Source: Lachnoanaerobaculum umeaense
Lineage (GTDB): Bacteria > Bacillota > Clostridia > Lachnospirales > Lachnospiraceae
Length of the DNA: 64,000 nucleotides
Direction: 5' to 3'
Assembly: GCF_003589745.1 (NCBI RefSeq)
Contig: NZ_CP032364.1
Coordinates: 2,108,001-2,172,000 of the forward strand
Shown: one piece after another, positions 33,534 to 40,994 of the stretch
Layout of the letters: every line of letters starts with the position of its first letter
How positions within the stretch are numbered: position 1 is the first letter of the stretch
Notes under the pieces: generated by a model
What the model saw: the letters and a program-made list of their open reading frames with translations, nothing else
The model's database searches: none
Told to the model about the DNA's origin: nothing
Made by a program: the position numbers and the translations under genes

Positions 33534-34180
33534 AGCAACATTCCCTTCCTTGCCGGAGTTACAAATATATGCTCCTGCGGAACTTTTTCTCCAAGCAAGC
33601 TGTCCTGTCTTACTACAACCGCCTTGATTCCAAGTAAAGACAGCTGTATATAGCTCATATAGACACACGCAAAATCTATATCTGAAGCTTTTATATCAAG
33701 CAATTTTTGATAATTTATATCCTTATCCCTTAAAGCTCTGGCATATGCGATAATTATACCGCAACTGCCACATGCAGGCTCATGTAACTTTATAGGCATA
33801 TCGTTTGATACTGCTTCATCATCCATCAGCCTTGCCACCAACTGGCTTACATTGTCAGGTGTAAAGAACTGCCCTGTGGCTTTATTGCCTGTCTCTATGC
33901 CCATATATACACTTCCTAGGATATCTGACATATCTTTTTCAAGTGCTAATGTAAGTAACCCTCCAAGCTCTGCAAAACCGTACACTTCTGCAGTCTGATA
34001 TTTGCTTATTGTGTTTAAATACTGCTGCTCCCTTTTATTCCAAACCACTGTACCTTCCGGTTCACAGACATTCGCTATTGCTAAAGCGTATAATTCTATC
34101 CAATCTCTGAATACTTGATGACCTGAATAGTATTTTGACATATCTCTTATCTTATTGATTATTTCCTGTTTGTAATCCAT
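33530..34180 (-). CDS. N6 adenine methylase-like protein lacking a visible catalytic NPPY motif
   Basis: 216 residues. SAM-binding motif I is visible (KLHEPACGSCGIIIAYARAL) with the upstream TGQFFTPDNVSQLVARLM segment of type I/N6 methylases, then DIDFACVYMSYIQLSLLGI. No [DN]PP[YF] motif follows, because the protein stops 30 residues later. Phages of Firmicutes carry similar short versions. It may be a non-catalytic SAM- or DNA-binding relative. It is translationally coupled to the tandem recombinases. Confidence 0.8.
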   Translation of the reverse strand: MDYKQEIINKIRDMSKYYSGHQVFRDWIELYALAIANVCEPEGTVVWNKREQQYLNTISKYQTAEVYGFAELGGLLTLALEKDMSDILGSVYMGIETGNKATGQFFTPDNVSQLVARLMDDEAVSNDMPIKLHEPACGSCGIIIAYARALRDKDINYQKLLDIKASDIDFACVYMSYIQLSLLGIKAVVVRQDSLLGEKVPQEHIFVTPARKGMLL

Positions 34181-34198
34181 TCCATTTACTCCATGATC

Positions 34199-34315
34199 CT
34201 AGTCAAACTTCCTACCTGTAACCTTATGTACAAGCTTTATCCTGTCCGACAGTCTGAACCCTGCCAGCTCTATCGTATACTTCAAATGCTGTATCAGTTT
34301 GATATCGCTACTCAT
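34199..34315 (-). CDS. 38-residue small phage protein
   Basis: MSSDIKLIQHLKYTIELAGF... ending HKVTGRKFD. The ATG (34313-34315) overlaps the upstream TGA as ATGA, so it is probably translationally coupled. Amphipathic helix plus short basic tail, no recognised family. It is too short for standard ORF callers but fits the tightly packed early operon. Confidence 0.55.
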   Translation of the reverse strand: MSSDIKLIQHLKYTIELAGFRLSDRIKLVHKVTGRKFD

Positions 34316-34653
34316 CTTTGCACCTCTTTCGCAAGTTTTTCAAACTCTTTTGTATCCTCTTGAAAATTACTTGTATACTCTTCTCTTTTTTCTTTAAGTG
34401 CTTGTATAAGAGCCTCCCTGATTGGAAGTTGTTCATCTGACGACAAAAAAGTTTCTAAATCAACTATTTTTTTCACTACCCCATACTTAATTTTCTGTGT
34501 ATAAAGATTCATGTTAAACAAAGCACCTTCTTCAAGTGACCAGTTCTTGATTTCCTCTATTACTTCATTGATATCTCTTATATTTCTTGCACTGTTCGCC
34601 ACCTCAGTTGCAGCCGTTACAATTTCATCCACTTCTTTTCTTGTTATACTCAT
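34312..34653 (-). CDS. Helical early phage protein
   Basis: 113 residues, helical and charged. VDEIVTAATEVANSARNIRDINEVIEEIKNWSLEEGALFNMNLY in pieces, then KKIVDLETFLSSDEQLPIREALIQALKEKREEY. It looks coiled-coil, with no known motif. It sits between RusA and the 38-residue gene. Confidence 0.65.
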   Translation of the reverse strand: MSITRKEVDEIVTAATEVANSARNIRDINEVIEEIKNWSLEEGALFNMNLYTQKIKYGVVKKIVDLETFLSSDEQLPIREALIQALKEKREEYTSNFQEDTKEFEKLAKEVQR

Positions 34654-34694
34654 TCGCTTAACTCCTTAATCTCAAAATAACTCAAATCAACTTA

Positions 34695-35117
34695 CTATAT
34701 TTCCCTAAGTTTCACTTCTACTCTTTCGATCTCAGCATATTGCTTACTTACCGTAAGGCAGCACACCTGCGAATCATCATCATAAGCAAGGTGATTCAAT
34801 GCATCCAATATAGACTTGGCCAGATTGTCACTATCAATCTTCTTTGTATATTTGACTTCTCCTGCCAACATCCTCTCCCTTTGCTTTTTGCTTACCGATT
34901 TTGGTATTGCAAAATATCCCCTTATATTGGCAGCTATAGCACCTTCCAGTTTTACACCGCCCGGATATGATATCTTTACAAGGTTTTCATAGTTTACAGT
35001 CTCTTTAGGAGTGTATGTCATTACACTTCCATACTTCCTTGCAAATTTAGGTCTTTGTTTGCCCACCGGCTTTCCATACACTGTAAAAGAAATACTTCTT
35101 TTCTCAGGTTTTTTCAT
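34695..35117 (-). CDS. RusA-type Holliday junction resolvase
   Basis: 140 residues from the ATG at 35115-35117, 10 bp after AGGAGG. A longer start at 35180 is possible but its ribosome site is too close. Fold: ISFTVYGKPVGKQRPKFAR, PKSVSKKQRERML, and the acidic active site KKIDSDNLAKSILDALNHLAYDDDSQVC in pieces. RusA resolves branched DNA during phage replication and before packaging. It fits with the RNase H-like and Rep genes upstream. Confidence 0.9.
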   Translation of the reverse strand: MKKPEKRSISFTVYGKPVGKQRPKFARKYGSVMTYTPKETVNYENLVKISYPGGVKLEGAIAANIRGYFAIPKSVSKKQRERMLAGEVKYTKKIDSDNLAKSILDALNHLAYDDDSQVCCLTVSKQYAEIERVEVKLREI

Positions 35118-35169
35118 TTCGGAAATACCTCCTGAATCGCCCTCATGCTTAGTATTTATTAAGTCTTTC

Positions 35170-35625
35170 TCAGTTTTCATGCTCCACCTTTCTTATGCTG
35201 TCACTTATCCACATTTCATAAGGATTTGCAGTGCCGGAACTCGCAAAAGATATATCATGCAATGTGGATAACTCCGATATATCCCTCCAAAGCTCCCAAT
35301 TACTAAGCTTTACACCTCTTGCATTAGTCCAATCATTCTTTTTCCATTCAAAAATCCATTCGTTTTTATAGCTGCTCAAAACATACTCGCACTTAGTAAA
35401 TACTAGGGCTGAGCACCTTTTGGTAAGCCTTTTGAGTGCCGCTTTTAATGCAATCAATACAAGCTTGTTTTCTGTAGCCTTTATCTCATATCCAACTCCA
35501 CTCCTGGTAATCGGACTACCGTCTTTTTTTATAAATTCTATGACATATCCATATCCACCATTCTTTCTTGCAGGCCCTCTTATTGATGTGGTTATGTAAA
35601 TATTGACTCTACATTCTGTCTCCAC
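35170..35625 (-). CDS. RNase H-fold protein with altered active site
   Basis: 151 residues. RNase H-like strands and helix are visible: NIYITTSIRG, GGYGYVIEFIKKDG, EIKATENKLVLIALKAALKRL with the expected Glu, LVFTKCEYVLSSYKNEWIFEWKKNDW, and a late SD. The first Asp of the usual 'iyiDgS' is Thr here and the 'TDs.yv' Asp is Cys. It may be a non-catalytic nucleic-acid-binding derivative. It overlaps Rep by 34 bp. Confidence 0.7.
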   Translation of the reverse strand: METECRVNIYITTSIRGPARKNGGYGYVIEFIKKDGSPITRSGVGYEIKATENKLVLIALKAALKRLTKRCSALVFTKCEYVLSSYKNEWIFEWKKNDWTNARGVKLSNWELWRDISELSTLHDISFASSGTANPYEMWISDSIRKVEHEN

Positions 35626-36389
35626 GCTTTCTCCTCTCTTCCTACAGCTCTCGTACTTGGTAGCTTTTGCATCATATATCTTTGATACGGATAACCTGTA
35701 ACAGGGTTTTCTCCTTGTATCACGCTATCAGCTATTATGTAATATCCCTTCTTTGCTTTAGGCTCTTTTGGCCAACTCTTTCTAAGCATTATCTTGCTTT
35801 CAACTTCCGGCTCTATCAGATTGCCCCTGCTACGTGTATAGGAAGATTTGCCATTAGGATCCTTTGTTTCAGCCTTAACTATATATTCCGCCAGTCTCTG
35901 ATACGCCCCTTCTTCGTATAGATCAGTAAGGGCAATATGGCCATACTCCCAATGTTTTCTTATAAGCTTCAACATATTTACCGGATCAGTTATGTTTTCA
36001 ACTATTATGTGATGATGAAGGGCATTGCCCCTCTTACCCATCTCAGTAACTCCGATATACTTAAAACTTATTGAGTACTTCTTCAGTTCCAGTCTCACCT
36101 TTTTAAAAAATGTACTCAGCTGCTCCTTGGCCTCTTTGAAGTCATCAGGTCGCAGTTCCTTTTTATATTTAAGTACGATATGCCAATCTCCTGCTTTGAA
36201 ATTACCCAATATTAATCTTTGTATTTTTCTAACCCTGTTTGTGTGGTTCTGCTTTTTTATCACCTCAGGAGATGCCTTTTCTTTTTTCTCCCTCTTTTTT
36301 CCGGGTGCTCCATAATTGCCGGGATAAAAATTATGAACCTCTATTATCTCTTTATGCTTTCCAAGGTTATACATCTTTTTAACATACAT
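35592..36389 (-). CDS. HUH-family rolling-circle replication initiator
   Basis: 265 residues. The N-terminal 50 are basic. Endonuclease motifs: GDWHIVLKYK (motif 1 region, about 68-76), ALHHHIIVEN (motif 2, His at about 125-127), and YQRLAEYIVKAE (motif 3, Tyr at 169, Lys at 172). This fits the REP/G2P-type HUH nickases, which nick one strand at an origin and form a 5' phosphotyrosine. In a tailed phage without visible helicase loader or primase genes, it is the likely replication initiator. A hairpin-rich stretch lies immediately upstream. Confidence 0.82.
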   Translation of the reverse strand: MYVKKMYNLGKHKEIIEVHNFYPGNYGAPGKKREKKEKASPEVIKKQNHTNRVRKIQRLILGNFKAGDWHIVLKYKKELRPDDFKEAKEQLSTFFKKVRLELKKYSISFKYIGVTEMGKRGNALHHHIIVENITDPVNMLKLIRKHWEYGHIALTDLYEEGAYQRLAEYIVKAETKDPNGKSSYTRSRGNLIEPEVESKIMLRKSWPKEPKAKKGYYIIADSVIQGENPVTGYPYQRYMMQKLPSTRAVGREEKAWRQNVESIFT

Positions 36390-36551
36390 TTTTCTACACC
36401 CCTTAGTCGTAAGTTTAATACTTTAATCAAGCAGTTAAAGGTGGACTTCTCCACATTTTTCTTGACTTTTAAAACCAAAAAGCATAGAATATTAGTGAAA
36501 TGGAATGCTTTTTAGCATCATGAGCCTGTCTTTGTTACAGGCTCATTTTTT
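36390..36551. other. Candidate replication origin: three inverted repeats upstream of rep
   Basis: Three perfect inverted repeats in 110 bp: GTGGA-CTTC-TCCAC (36441-36454), AAAAAGCAT...ATGCTTTTT (36477-36513), and TGAGCCTGT...ACAGGCTCA (36521-36545), the last followed by TTTTTT on the plus strand so that it also looks like a terminator. HUH initiators nick at hairpins, often next to their own gene. Origin function is an inference. Confidence 0.45.
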
Positions 36552-36854
36552 ATATAATTTATTCAGCTGTTTAAACCTTTTATTTGTTTCAAATTCTTTT
36601 CTAAATTCCTTATCTGAACTTGTTATGAATACTGGCACATCATCAAACTCTCCATGATGCCCTCTATCAGTCACATTTGCTATGTAAAATTGACTTTCAT
36701 ATCCCCTTTTTTCATTGATCTGATGCCATACACTTCCAACAAATCTTTTTAAAATAGTCCCTTTTGTAACTGACCTTGCAGTAGATTTTAGTTCCTCATA
36801 TTTGTATCTATCATCTACCCAACTGTATACATCTCCCAATTCCTCTCCTCCCAA
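36543..36854 (-). CDS. Early phage hypothetical protein
   Basis: 103 residues. Mixed charged sequence: SWVDDRYKYEELKSTARSVTKGTILKRFVGSVWHQINEKRG, then VTDRGHHGEFDDVPVFITSSD. No known family recognised. It overlaps the upstream HTH-repeat gene by 40 bp, and its stop touches the candidate origin. Confidence 0.6.
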   Translation of the reverse strand: MGGEELGDVYSWVDDRYKYEELKSTARSVTKGTILKRFVGSVWHQINEKRGYESQFYIANVTDRGHHGEFDDVPVFITSSDKEFRKEFETNKRFKQLNKLYKK

Positions 36855-37198
36855 AAGTCACTTCCCATCATGCTTATCTTGCTTCTGAGACTTCCACTAT
36901 TATGTGATGTCTTCTTTGCAGCCTCAGCAAATGTTCCACCACACTCCAATATAAGCTTTGCATCATATAACTCTTCATAAGTCCAATAGTTTCTAGTCCT
37001 TTTTGAGATATATCTGCTCCATCTACTTCTGTCCCATAAATCTTCCCCCATAGTGCTTAATTTAAGCCTAACGCTTGCAGTGCTACGATTTAGTCTTTCT
37101 CCTATTTTTGATACTACAATCCTCTGCCTTCTCATATCAGCCAGGATTTCAAGTTCTTCCTCTGTCCATAATCTTTGTATGACCATTTCCCTTCTCAT
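36815..37198 (-). CDS. Duplicated HTH (SANT/Myb-like) phage protein
   Basis: 127 residues with two copies of a DNA-binding-like unit: (1) LWTEEELEILADMRRQRIVVSKIGERLNRSTASVRLKLSTMGED, and (2) YWTYEELYDAKLILECGGTFAEAAKKTSHNSGSLRSKISMMGSD, seen in pieces. Each resembles the WT.EE...L..........A..L.RS..SVR.K...MG pattern of Myb/SANT-like or GcrA-type folds. It is likely to bind DNA and could regulate early genes. Confidence 0.72.
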   Translation of the reverse strand: MRREMVIQRLWTEEELEILADMRRQRIVVSKIGERLNRSTASVRLKLSTMGEDLWDRSRWSRYISKRTRNYWTYEELYDAKLILECGGTFAEAAKKTSHNSGSLRSKISMMGSDFWEERNWEMYTVG

Positions 37199-37395
37199 AA
37201 CAACATCATTCCTATAATTATTCCAAGAACTATTAAACCTACACCTATAGCAACTTTTTCAACTATAGTTATTGCTTTTTCAATACTTCTGCTGCACTCT
37301 ATTAGATTTTCAAGTTCTTCTTTTTTTATTAAAACGAACTCGCTTTCATTTCTGTTTTTAAAAACTTGTGGTATATCAATTCTCTCCATTTTCAT
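37195..37395 (-). CDS. Small tail-anchored membrane protein
   Basis: 66 residues. Soluble N-terminal part (RIDIPQVFKNRNESEFVLIKKEELENLIECSRSIEKAI) and a C-terminal membrane span VGLIVLGIIIGMMLL, a tail-anchored layout. It overlaps the next gene's ATG by 4 bp. Function unknown. Confidence 0.65.
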   Translation of the reverse strand: MKMERIDIPQVFKNRNESEFVLIKKEELENLIECSRSIEKAITIVEKVAIGVGLIVLGIIIGMMLL

Positions 37396-37426
37396 ATCTC
37401 CTACTTATATTTATTTTTTCTAATCG

Positions 37427-37621
37427 TCATTTAACCTTTATACCTGTGGCCTCTTCAAACTTTTGCTTCGTTATAACATACGTCCATTGTCTTGACATTT
37501 TTACAGCCATACCAAAGTCAAGCATTCCCTGCTGCAGCCCGATCCTTATGAACTGCGGTGACGCTCCAAGAAGTTTTGCAGCCTGTTCTACCGATATCCT
37601 ATTTTCGTTGCCACTTCTCAT
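37427..37621 (-). CDS. Excisionase-like helix-turn-helix protein
   Basis: 64 residues with a MerR/excisionase-type winged helix: RISVEQAAKLLGASPQFIRIGLQQGMLDFGMAVKMSRQWTYVITKQKFEEATG in pieces. It lies 24 bp downstream of the tyrosine integrase at 37646, so it might be that recombinase's directionality factor, or an early regulator. Confidence 0.72.
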   Translation of the reverse strand: MRSGNENRISVEQAAKLLGASPQFIRIGLQQGMLDFGMAVKMSRQWTYVITKQKFEEATGIKVK

Positions 37622-37645
37622 ATACTTGCTCCTTTTTTCCTATAC

Positions 37646-38578
37646 TTATACCAAGTTGGATAATGATCTCATTACGATATCTATATCCTGACTTGCCAGC
37701 TCTTGAATAACATGTAAATAAGTCTTTTGTGTTGTGGTTATACTTGCATGTCCCAGCCTTCTTGCCACACTGGCAATTGATACACCGGCATATAGCAAAA
37801 TAGAAGCGTGTGTATGACGCAATCCATGTACCGCAATCACAGGTATATCTAGCTTTTTACAGTATCTGAGCAACAAGTCATTTACTGTAGAGTTATATAC
37901 ATTCATATCTTTCTTTACGAATATAGGTTCATCTTCAGGTAGGCCTTTTACAAGGTTTGCAAACTGCATTATCAACTGCCAATCCAACTGTATATTCCTT
38001 ACTGAAGATTTATTCTTTGTGGTTGTGAATCCACCACCCTCTTTATAATTCCATGTTTTGTTTATACTCAACGTCTGATGTGCAAAATCAAAATCCCTTG
38101 GTGTAATTCCCAAACCTTCAGAAAATCTCATTCCGGTTTTTGCAAGAAGCAGAATGAACCAATCCCAACTTACCTCTTCCCCAAGTTTCAAACTTTTTAA
38201 AAGGGTTTGTAACTCAAATTGGTTCAAGTACTTTATCTTCTTACTACCCGGCAATTTTCCTTTTATTATGACCTTTCTTGTCGGATCTCTTGGTATAAAG
38301 CCCTCATCAACTGCATCCAAGACACATCCCTTTAATTGGTGATGAAAGTCCATAGTAGTATTTCTCTCATGTTCTTTTGCATATTCATTGATGATTTGCT
38401 GATACGTTACTCTTGAAACATTGCACAATTTTAGATCAGGTGCTATCTTCTCAACCCAGAAAAGACTCATTTTGTACTTTGACAATGTACATTCTTTGAT
38501 AGCACCTTCCTTATATACATAAATCCATTCCTTATAGTAATCTTTCAGTAAGTCATCTTTTGTAAACTCCCTCGGCAT
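37646..38578 (-). CDS. Tyrosine recombinase, third type, lacking an arm-binding domain
   Basis: 310 residues. SAM-like core-binding domain (WIYVYKEGAIKECTLSKYKMSLFWVEK), then a catalytic domain: Arg in LAKTGMRFSEGLGI, HGLRHTHASILL, RLGHASITTTQKTYLHV with Tyr. It starts directly at the core-binding part, without the N-terminal AP2-like arm-binding domain. It is not closely related to the tandem pair or to the att-proximal integrase. With the small HTH gene after it, it looks like a second int/xis pair, perhaps captured from another element. Confidence 0.9.
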   Translation of the reverse strand: MPREFTKDDLLKDYYKEWIYVYKEGAIKECTLSKYKMSLFWVEKIAPDLKLCNVSRVTYQQIINEYAKEHERNTTMDFHHQLKGCVLDAVDEGFIPRDPTRKVIIKGKLPGSKKIKYLNQFELQTLLKSLKLGEEVSWDWFILLLAKTGMRFSEGLGITPRDFDFAHQTLSINKTWNYKEGGGFTTTKNKSSVRNIQLDWQLIMQFANLVKGLPEDEPIFVKKDMNVYNSTVNDLLLRYCKKLDIPVIAVHGLRHTHASILLYAGVSIASVARRLGHASITTTQKTYLHVIQELASQDIDIVMRSLSNLV

Positions 38579-38606
38579 TTATTCCTTTCATCCTTCTTTC
38601 ACATCC

Positions 38607-38801
38607 TTAGATCGCATTTCTAATCTCTTTCACTATCTCTAATGCATCTTCCAATACTTTCTTCTTTTCTTTCCATTTTCTATAGTCACTTGCATTTGAC
38701 AGAGCGAAATTGGCTCTCCATCTACAGCAACTTATAGCTCTTTCAACGAGCCTTATTAACTCTGTTCCATTGTTCCGGCTTATTCCATCGTCTATTTTCA
38801 T
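38607..38801 (-). CDS. Small helical phage protein
   Basis: 64 residues, helical and basic (LIRLVERAISCCRWRANFALSNA, KKKVLEDALEIVKEIRNAI). No domain is known to me. It lies between the third recombinase and the duplicated small gene. Confidence 0.55.
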   Translation of the reverse strand: MKIDDGISRNNGTELIRLVERAISCCRWRANFALSNASDYRKWKEKKKVLEDALEIVKEIRNAI

Positions 38802-38889
38802 GCTTACTCCTTATTCTCTCCCAAGAAAAGATTCACAAAGTCCCAAACGACATAAACGAATGGGATTTTGTACAATCATTCTAAGTGCT

Positions 38890-39192
38890 TTAATTGTTTA
38901 ACTTAAACCTAAGCAACATTCGGATATCTTCATGGAACTCATAAAATTCCTCAATGGAGATATCCTCTGTAGTCTTATTGCAGTACATTTCTATACGATC
39001 CTGTATCTTACCCTTGATTCTCTCAACTCCGGCTATTTCAAGATCCTCGCCTATTCTCCTCTGAAAAAAATGTAACATACGAATATCATCATGAAATTCA
39101 TAAAATTCTTTAACAGATATATCCTCTATATCCTTATTGCAGTACATTTCTATACGATCTGTAATTTTCTCTATAACTTTCTTTGTTCCCAT
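38890..39192 (-). CDS. Small phage protein made of a tandem internal duplication
   Basis: 100 residues built from two copies of about 45 residues: (1) KITDRIEMYCNKDIEDISVKEFYEFHDDIRMLHFF and (2) KIQDRIEMYCNKTTEDISIEEFYEFHEDIRMLLRF, in pieces. DNA of the two halves is also similar, so the duplication looks recent. No family recognised; the acidic helical surface could mimic or bind a partner. Confidence 0.65.
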   Translation of the reverse strand: MGTKKVIEKITDRIEMYCNKDIEDISVKEFYEFHDDIRMLHFFQRRIGEDLEIAGVERIKGKIQDRIEMYCNKTTEDISIEEFYEFHEDIRMLLRFKLNN

Positions 39193-39357
39193 TAGATTTC
39201 CTAACTTGCCTTATCCTCTCTCTTGCTTTTTCTATATAGTTCCTACAAAAATACACTCCTATTTTCTCTACCCAAATCAATTTACTTTTAACTATATATC
39301 TCCTAAACTATAACTACAGGCTCTGACCAGCCGAGTATTTAGAAAGGAGAAACATCC

Positions 39358-39597
39358 ATGGACACAAATGAATTAAAAACGATATGTAATGAATGTTTTA
39401 ATAAAGTTTTTGATTCTATGCATGATAAGGTTTTGCAAGATGCAAAAGACTTTTTTGACAAATATGGTGATGACAAGCTTTCGAAATATGTAACCGAATT
39501 TTATACCCAAATTATAGTTACATCTTTTAAAGCTTCCTGCGATTACACAGATGAAGTTCTTTCTGCTCTTTTGAATTCCTTAAATAAAGTAGACTGA
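39358..39597 (+). CDS. Small rightward phage protein
   Basis: 79 residues with a good ribosome site (AGAAAGGAG 8 bp ahead). Helical: ELKTICNECFNKVFDSMHDKVLQDAKDFF, then SKYVTEFYTQIIVTSFKASCDY. It runs opposite to its early-region neighbours, and its last 55 bp overlap the convergent gene 39543-39794. No known function. Confidence 0.55.
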   Translation: MDTNELKTICNECFNKVFDSMHDKVLQDAKDFFDKYGDDKLSKYVTEFYTQIIVTSFKASCDYTDEVLSALLNSLNKVD

Positions 39598-39794
39598 AAC
39601 ATTAGAAAATTAACATCTTTTTTCAACTCTTGAATTTCTTTTTCAAGAGTTCCCGGGGCAACTCTAATCTCGAATTTTATATCCTGATTAGGGTTGTTCT
39701 TTTTTAAAATTTCTATTTGCTTCAATGCATCTTCCATCTCTGTCAATGTAGTTAATCTCATTTCAATATTTATAGGTGTTGATACTATCGCCAT
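39543..39794 (-). CDS. Small leftward phage protein
   Basis: 83 residues: NIEMRLTTLTEMEDALKQIEILKKNN, then KFEIRVAPGTLEKEIQELKKDVNFLM. Helical with one beta strand. Convergent overlap with the preceding gene leaves some doubt about the true end. No domain recognised. Confidence 0.5.
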   Translation of the reverse strand: MAIVSTPINIEMRLTTLTEMEDALKQIEILKKNNPNQDIKFEIRVAPGTLEKEIQELKKDVNFLMFQSTLFKEFKRAERTSSV

Positions 39795-39815
39795 ACTTCC
39801 TCCTAACTTTTCTAC

Positions 39816-40043
39816 CTAGGAATTTACATTTGACACGTTTGTAGTCTTATCAAGATAATCAATATTTACATTTATTGCTTCAGTATCATATTGAATAACG
39901 ATATTGAAGCGTTCTTTCTTTCTCATTGTGTCTACAATCAGACCACATAGATTCATCATAAAAACAGCTGTTTTCTCAAAGCCATCTCTTTTTATAAACT
40001 TGTGTGCCAATAACTCCTCTTGCTCATTATGATTTTTCAACAT
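39816..40043 (-). CDS. Small phage protein
   Basis: 75 residues (NEQEELLAHKFIKRDGFEKTAVFMMNLCGLIVDTMRKKERF in pieces), plausible ribosome site, no recognised domain. It is in the leftward operon that begins at the Cro-like gene 40261-40497. Confidence 0.5.
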   Translation of the reverse strand: MLKNHNEQEELLAHKFIKRDGFEKTAVFMMNLCGLIVDTMRKKERFNIVIQYDTEAINVNIDYLDKTTNVSNVNS

Positions 40044-40063
40044 CCGCTCTCCTAACTTGCATA

Positions 40064-40252
40064 TCAGTTTTCTTCTGATAATCTATCGGCAAGTGCCAAA
40101 TAAAAATTAGGTGCAAATCTTCTCGGTATTTCAGCAACTATATGCAAAGATTCCTTTATATCCGCAATCTTTCCCTCTATAGTTGCTGTAATCTTTACAG
40201 TCATTTCCTGACCACCTGACAATATCTCTTTATACTCTTTCGTAAACTCCAT
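40064..40252 (-). CDS. Small phage protein, ancestral copy of a repeated unit
   Basis: 62 residues: EFTKEYKEILSGGQEMTVKITATIEGKIADIKESLHIVAEIPRRFAPNFYLALADRL in pieces. Two further copies of this gene, or parts of it, lie at 40991-41155 and 41508-41662. It starts 8 bp after the Cro-like gene. No function is known. Its repetition marks serial duplication of the immunity region. Confidence 0.6.
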   Translation of the reverse strand: MEFTKEYKEILSGGQEMTVKITATIEGKIADIKESLHIVAEIPRRFAPNFYLALADRLSEEN

Positions 40253-40260
40253 TTTCTCTT

Positions 40261-40497
40261 CTAACTTGCCTTTTCCTCTCTCTTGTACTCTTCATAAAAG
40301 TAGACTGTATTAGGATCTACCCTCATAGCTTTTGCTATATCTGGTATGTACTCAGCCCTTAATGTCTTTCTACCATTCATCATGTTGCTAAACTCTTGCG
40401 GTGTGAAACCTGCACGTTCTGCAACCACACTATGTTTCATTCCTTTGTCATTTATAATTGACCTTATGTTGTCCAACATCTTTTCATAGTCACCCAT
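40261..40497 (-). CDS. Cro-like XRE repressor, switch A
   Basis: 78 residues, one HTH: LDNIRSIINDKGMKHSVVAERAGFTPQEFSNMMNGRKTLRAEYIPDIAKAMRVD in pieces. It is the first gene of the leftward early operon and would face the three TTACAA...TTGTAA operators upstream. In the lytic mode it would shut off the divergent repressor promoter. Confidence 0.82.
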   Translation of the reverse strand: MGDYEKMLDNIRSIINDKGMKHSVVAERAGFTPQEFSNMMNGRKTLRAEYIPDIAKAMRVDPNTVYFYEEYKREEKAS

Positions 40498-40520
40498 ACT
40501 TTATTCTCCTTTCTCTTTTC

Positions 40521-40634
40521 TTACAAGTTTCTTGTAGATATCCTTATGTTATTACAAGATTCTTTGTAAGTCAATAGTTTTTTACAAGAAACTTGCAATA
40601 TATCTATTGACTTATCAAATAACTTTGTTATACT
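40521..40634. promoter_or_regulatory. Immunity switch A: two divergent promoters and three operators
   Basis: Operators TTACAAGTTTCTTGTAG (40521-40537), TTACAA-N6-TTGTAA (40552-40569) and TTACAAGAAACTTGCAA (40582-40598), spaced 31 and 30 bp. Leftward promoter: -35 TTGACT (40569-40574), -10 TAACAT (40546-40551), 17-bp spacer. Rightward promoter: -35 TTGACT (40607-40612), -10 TATACT (40629-40634), 16-bp spacer. This is the standard OR1-3-type layout of a lambdoid-style switch. Confidence 0.82.
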
Positions 40635-40661
40635 TTCCTTAACGAAAGGAGGATTGTTTGA

Positions 40662-40994
40662 TTGAGTATAGGATCAAGAATAAAAGAGAAAAGAGCTGAA
40701 TTGAACTTATCCCGTGCCGATTTAGCAGATAAAATTGGAGTATCAGCATCAGCTATTGCAAACTATGAGAATGAAGTTAGTGTTCCAAAAATCGAATTGA
40801 TGTACAAAATATTGTCAGCACTAAAATGTGATGCAAATTACTTATATCAAGACAATATGGATACCAATAATAATTCAAGCAATATTGAAGATATCATATT
40901 AAAAAAATACCGCACCCTTGATAATCACGGTAAAGAACTTGTTATATTGGTACTTGATAAGGAATATGAAAGAGTTACTGATACCAAGCTCTAA
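40662..40994 (+). CDS. XRE repressor, HTH plus linker only (truncated CI), switch A
   Basis: 110 residues from a TTG with AAAGGAGG ahead. HTH at 1-60 (IGSRIKEKRAELNLSRADLADKIGVSASAIANYENEVSVPKIELMYKI in pieces), then a linker ending KKYRTLDNHGKELVILVLDKEYERVTDTKL. The linker is nearly identical to those at 41177-41509 and to residues 78-105 of the full-length repressor 42051-42773. There it continues into an S24 peptidase domain; here it stops. This copy can bind DNA but cannot undergo RecA-triggered self-cleavage. Confidence 0.85.
   Translation: MSIGSRIKEKRAELNLSRADLADKIGVSASAIANYENEVSVPKIELMYKILSALKCDANYLYQDNMDTNNNSSNIEDIILKKYRTLDNHGKELVILVLDKEYERVTDTKL

Noticed and set aside
33534..33668. 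Longer start for recombinase copy A
   Set aside because: It lies wholly inside the methylase-like gene in another frame, and the paralogue starts with the same MKDELIS sequence as the shorter form.
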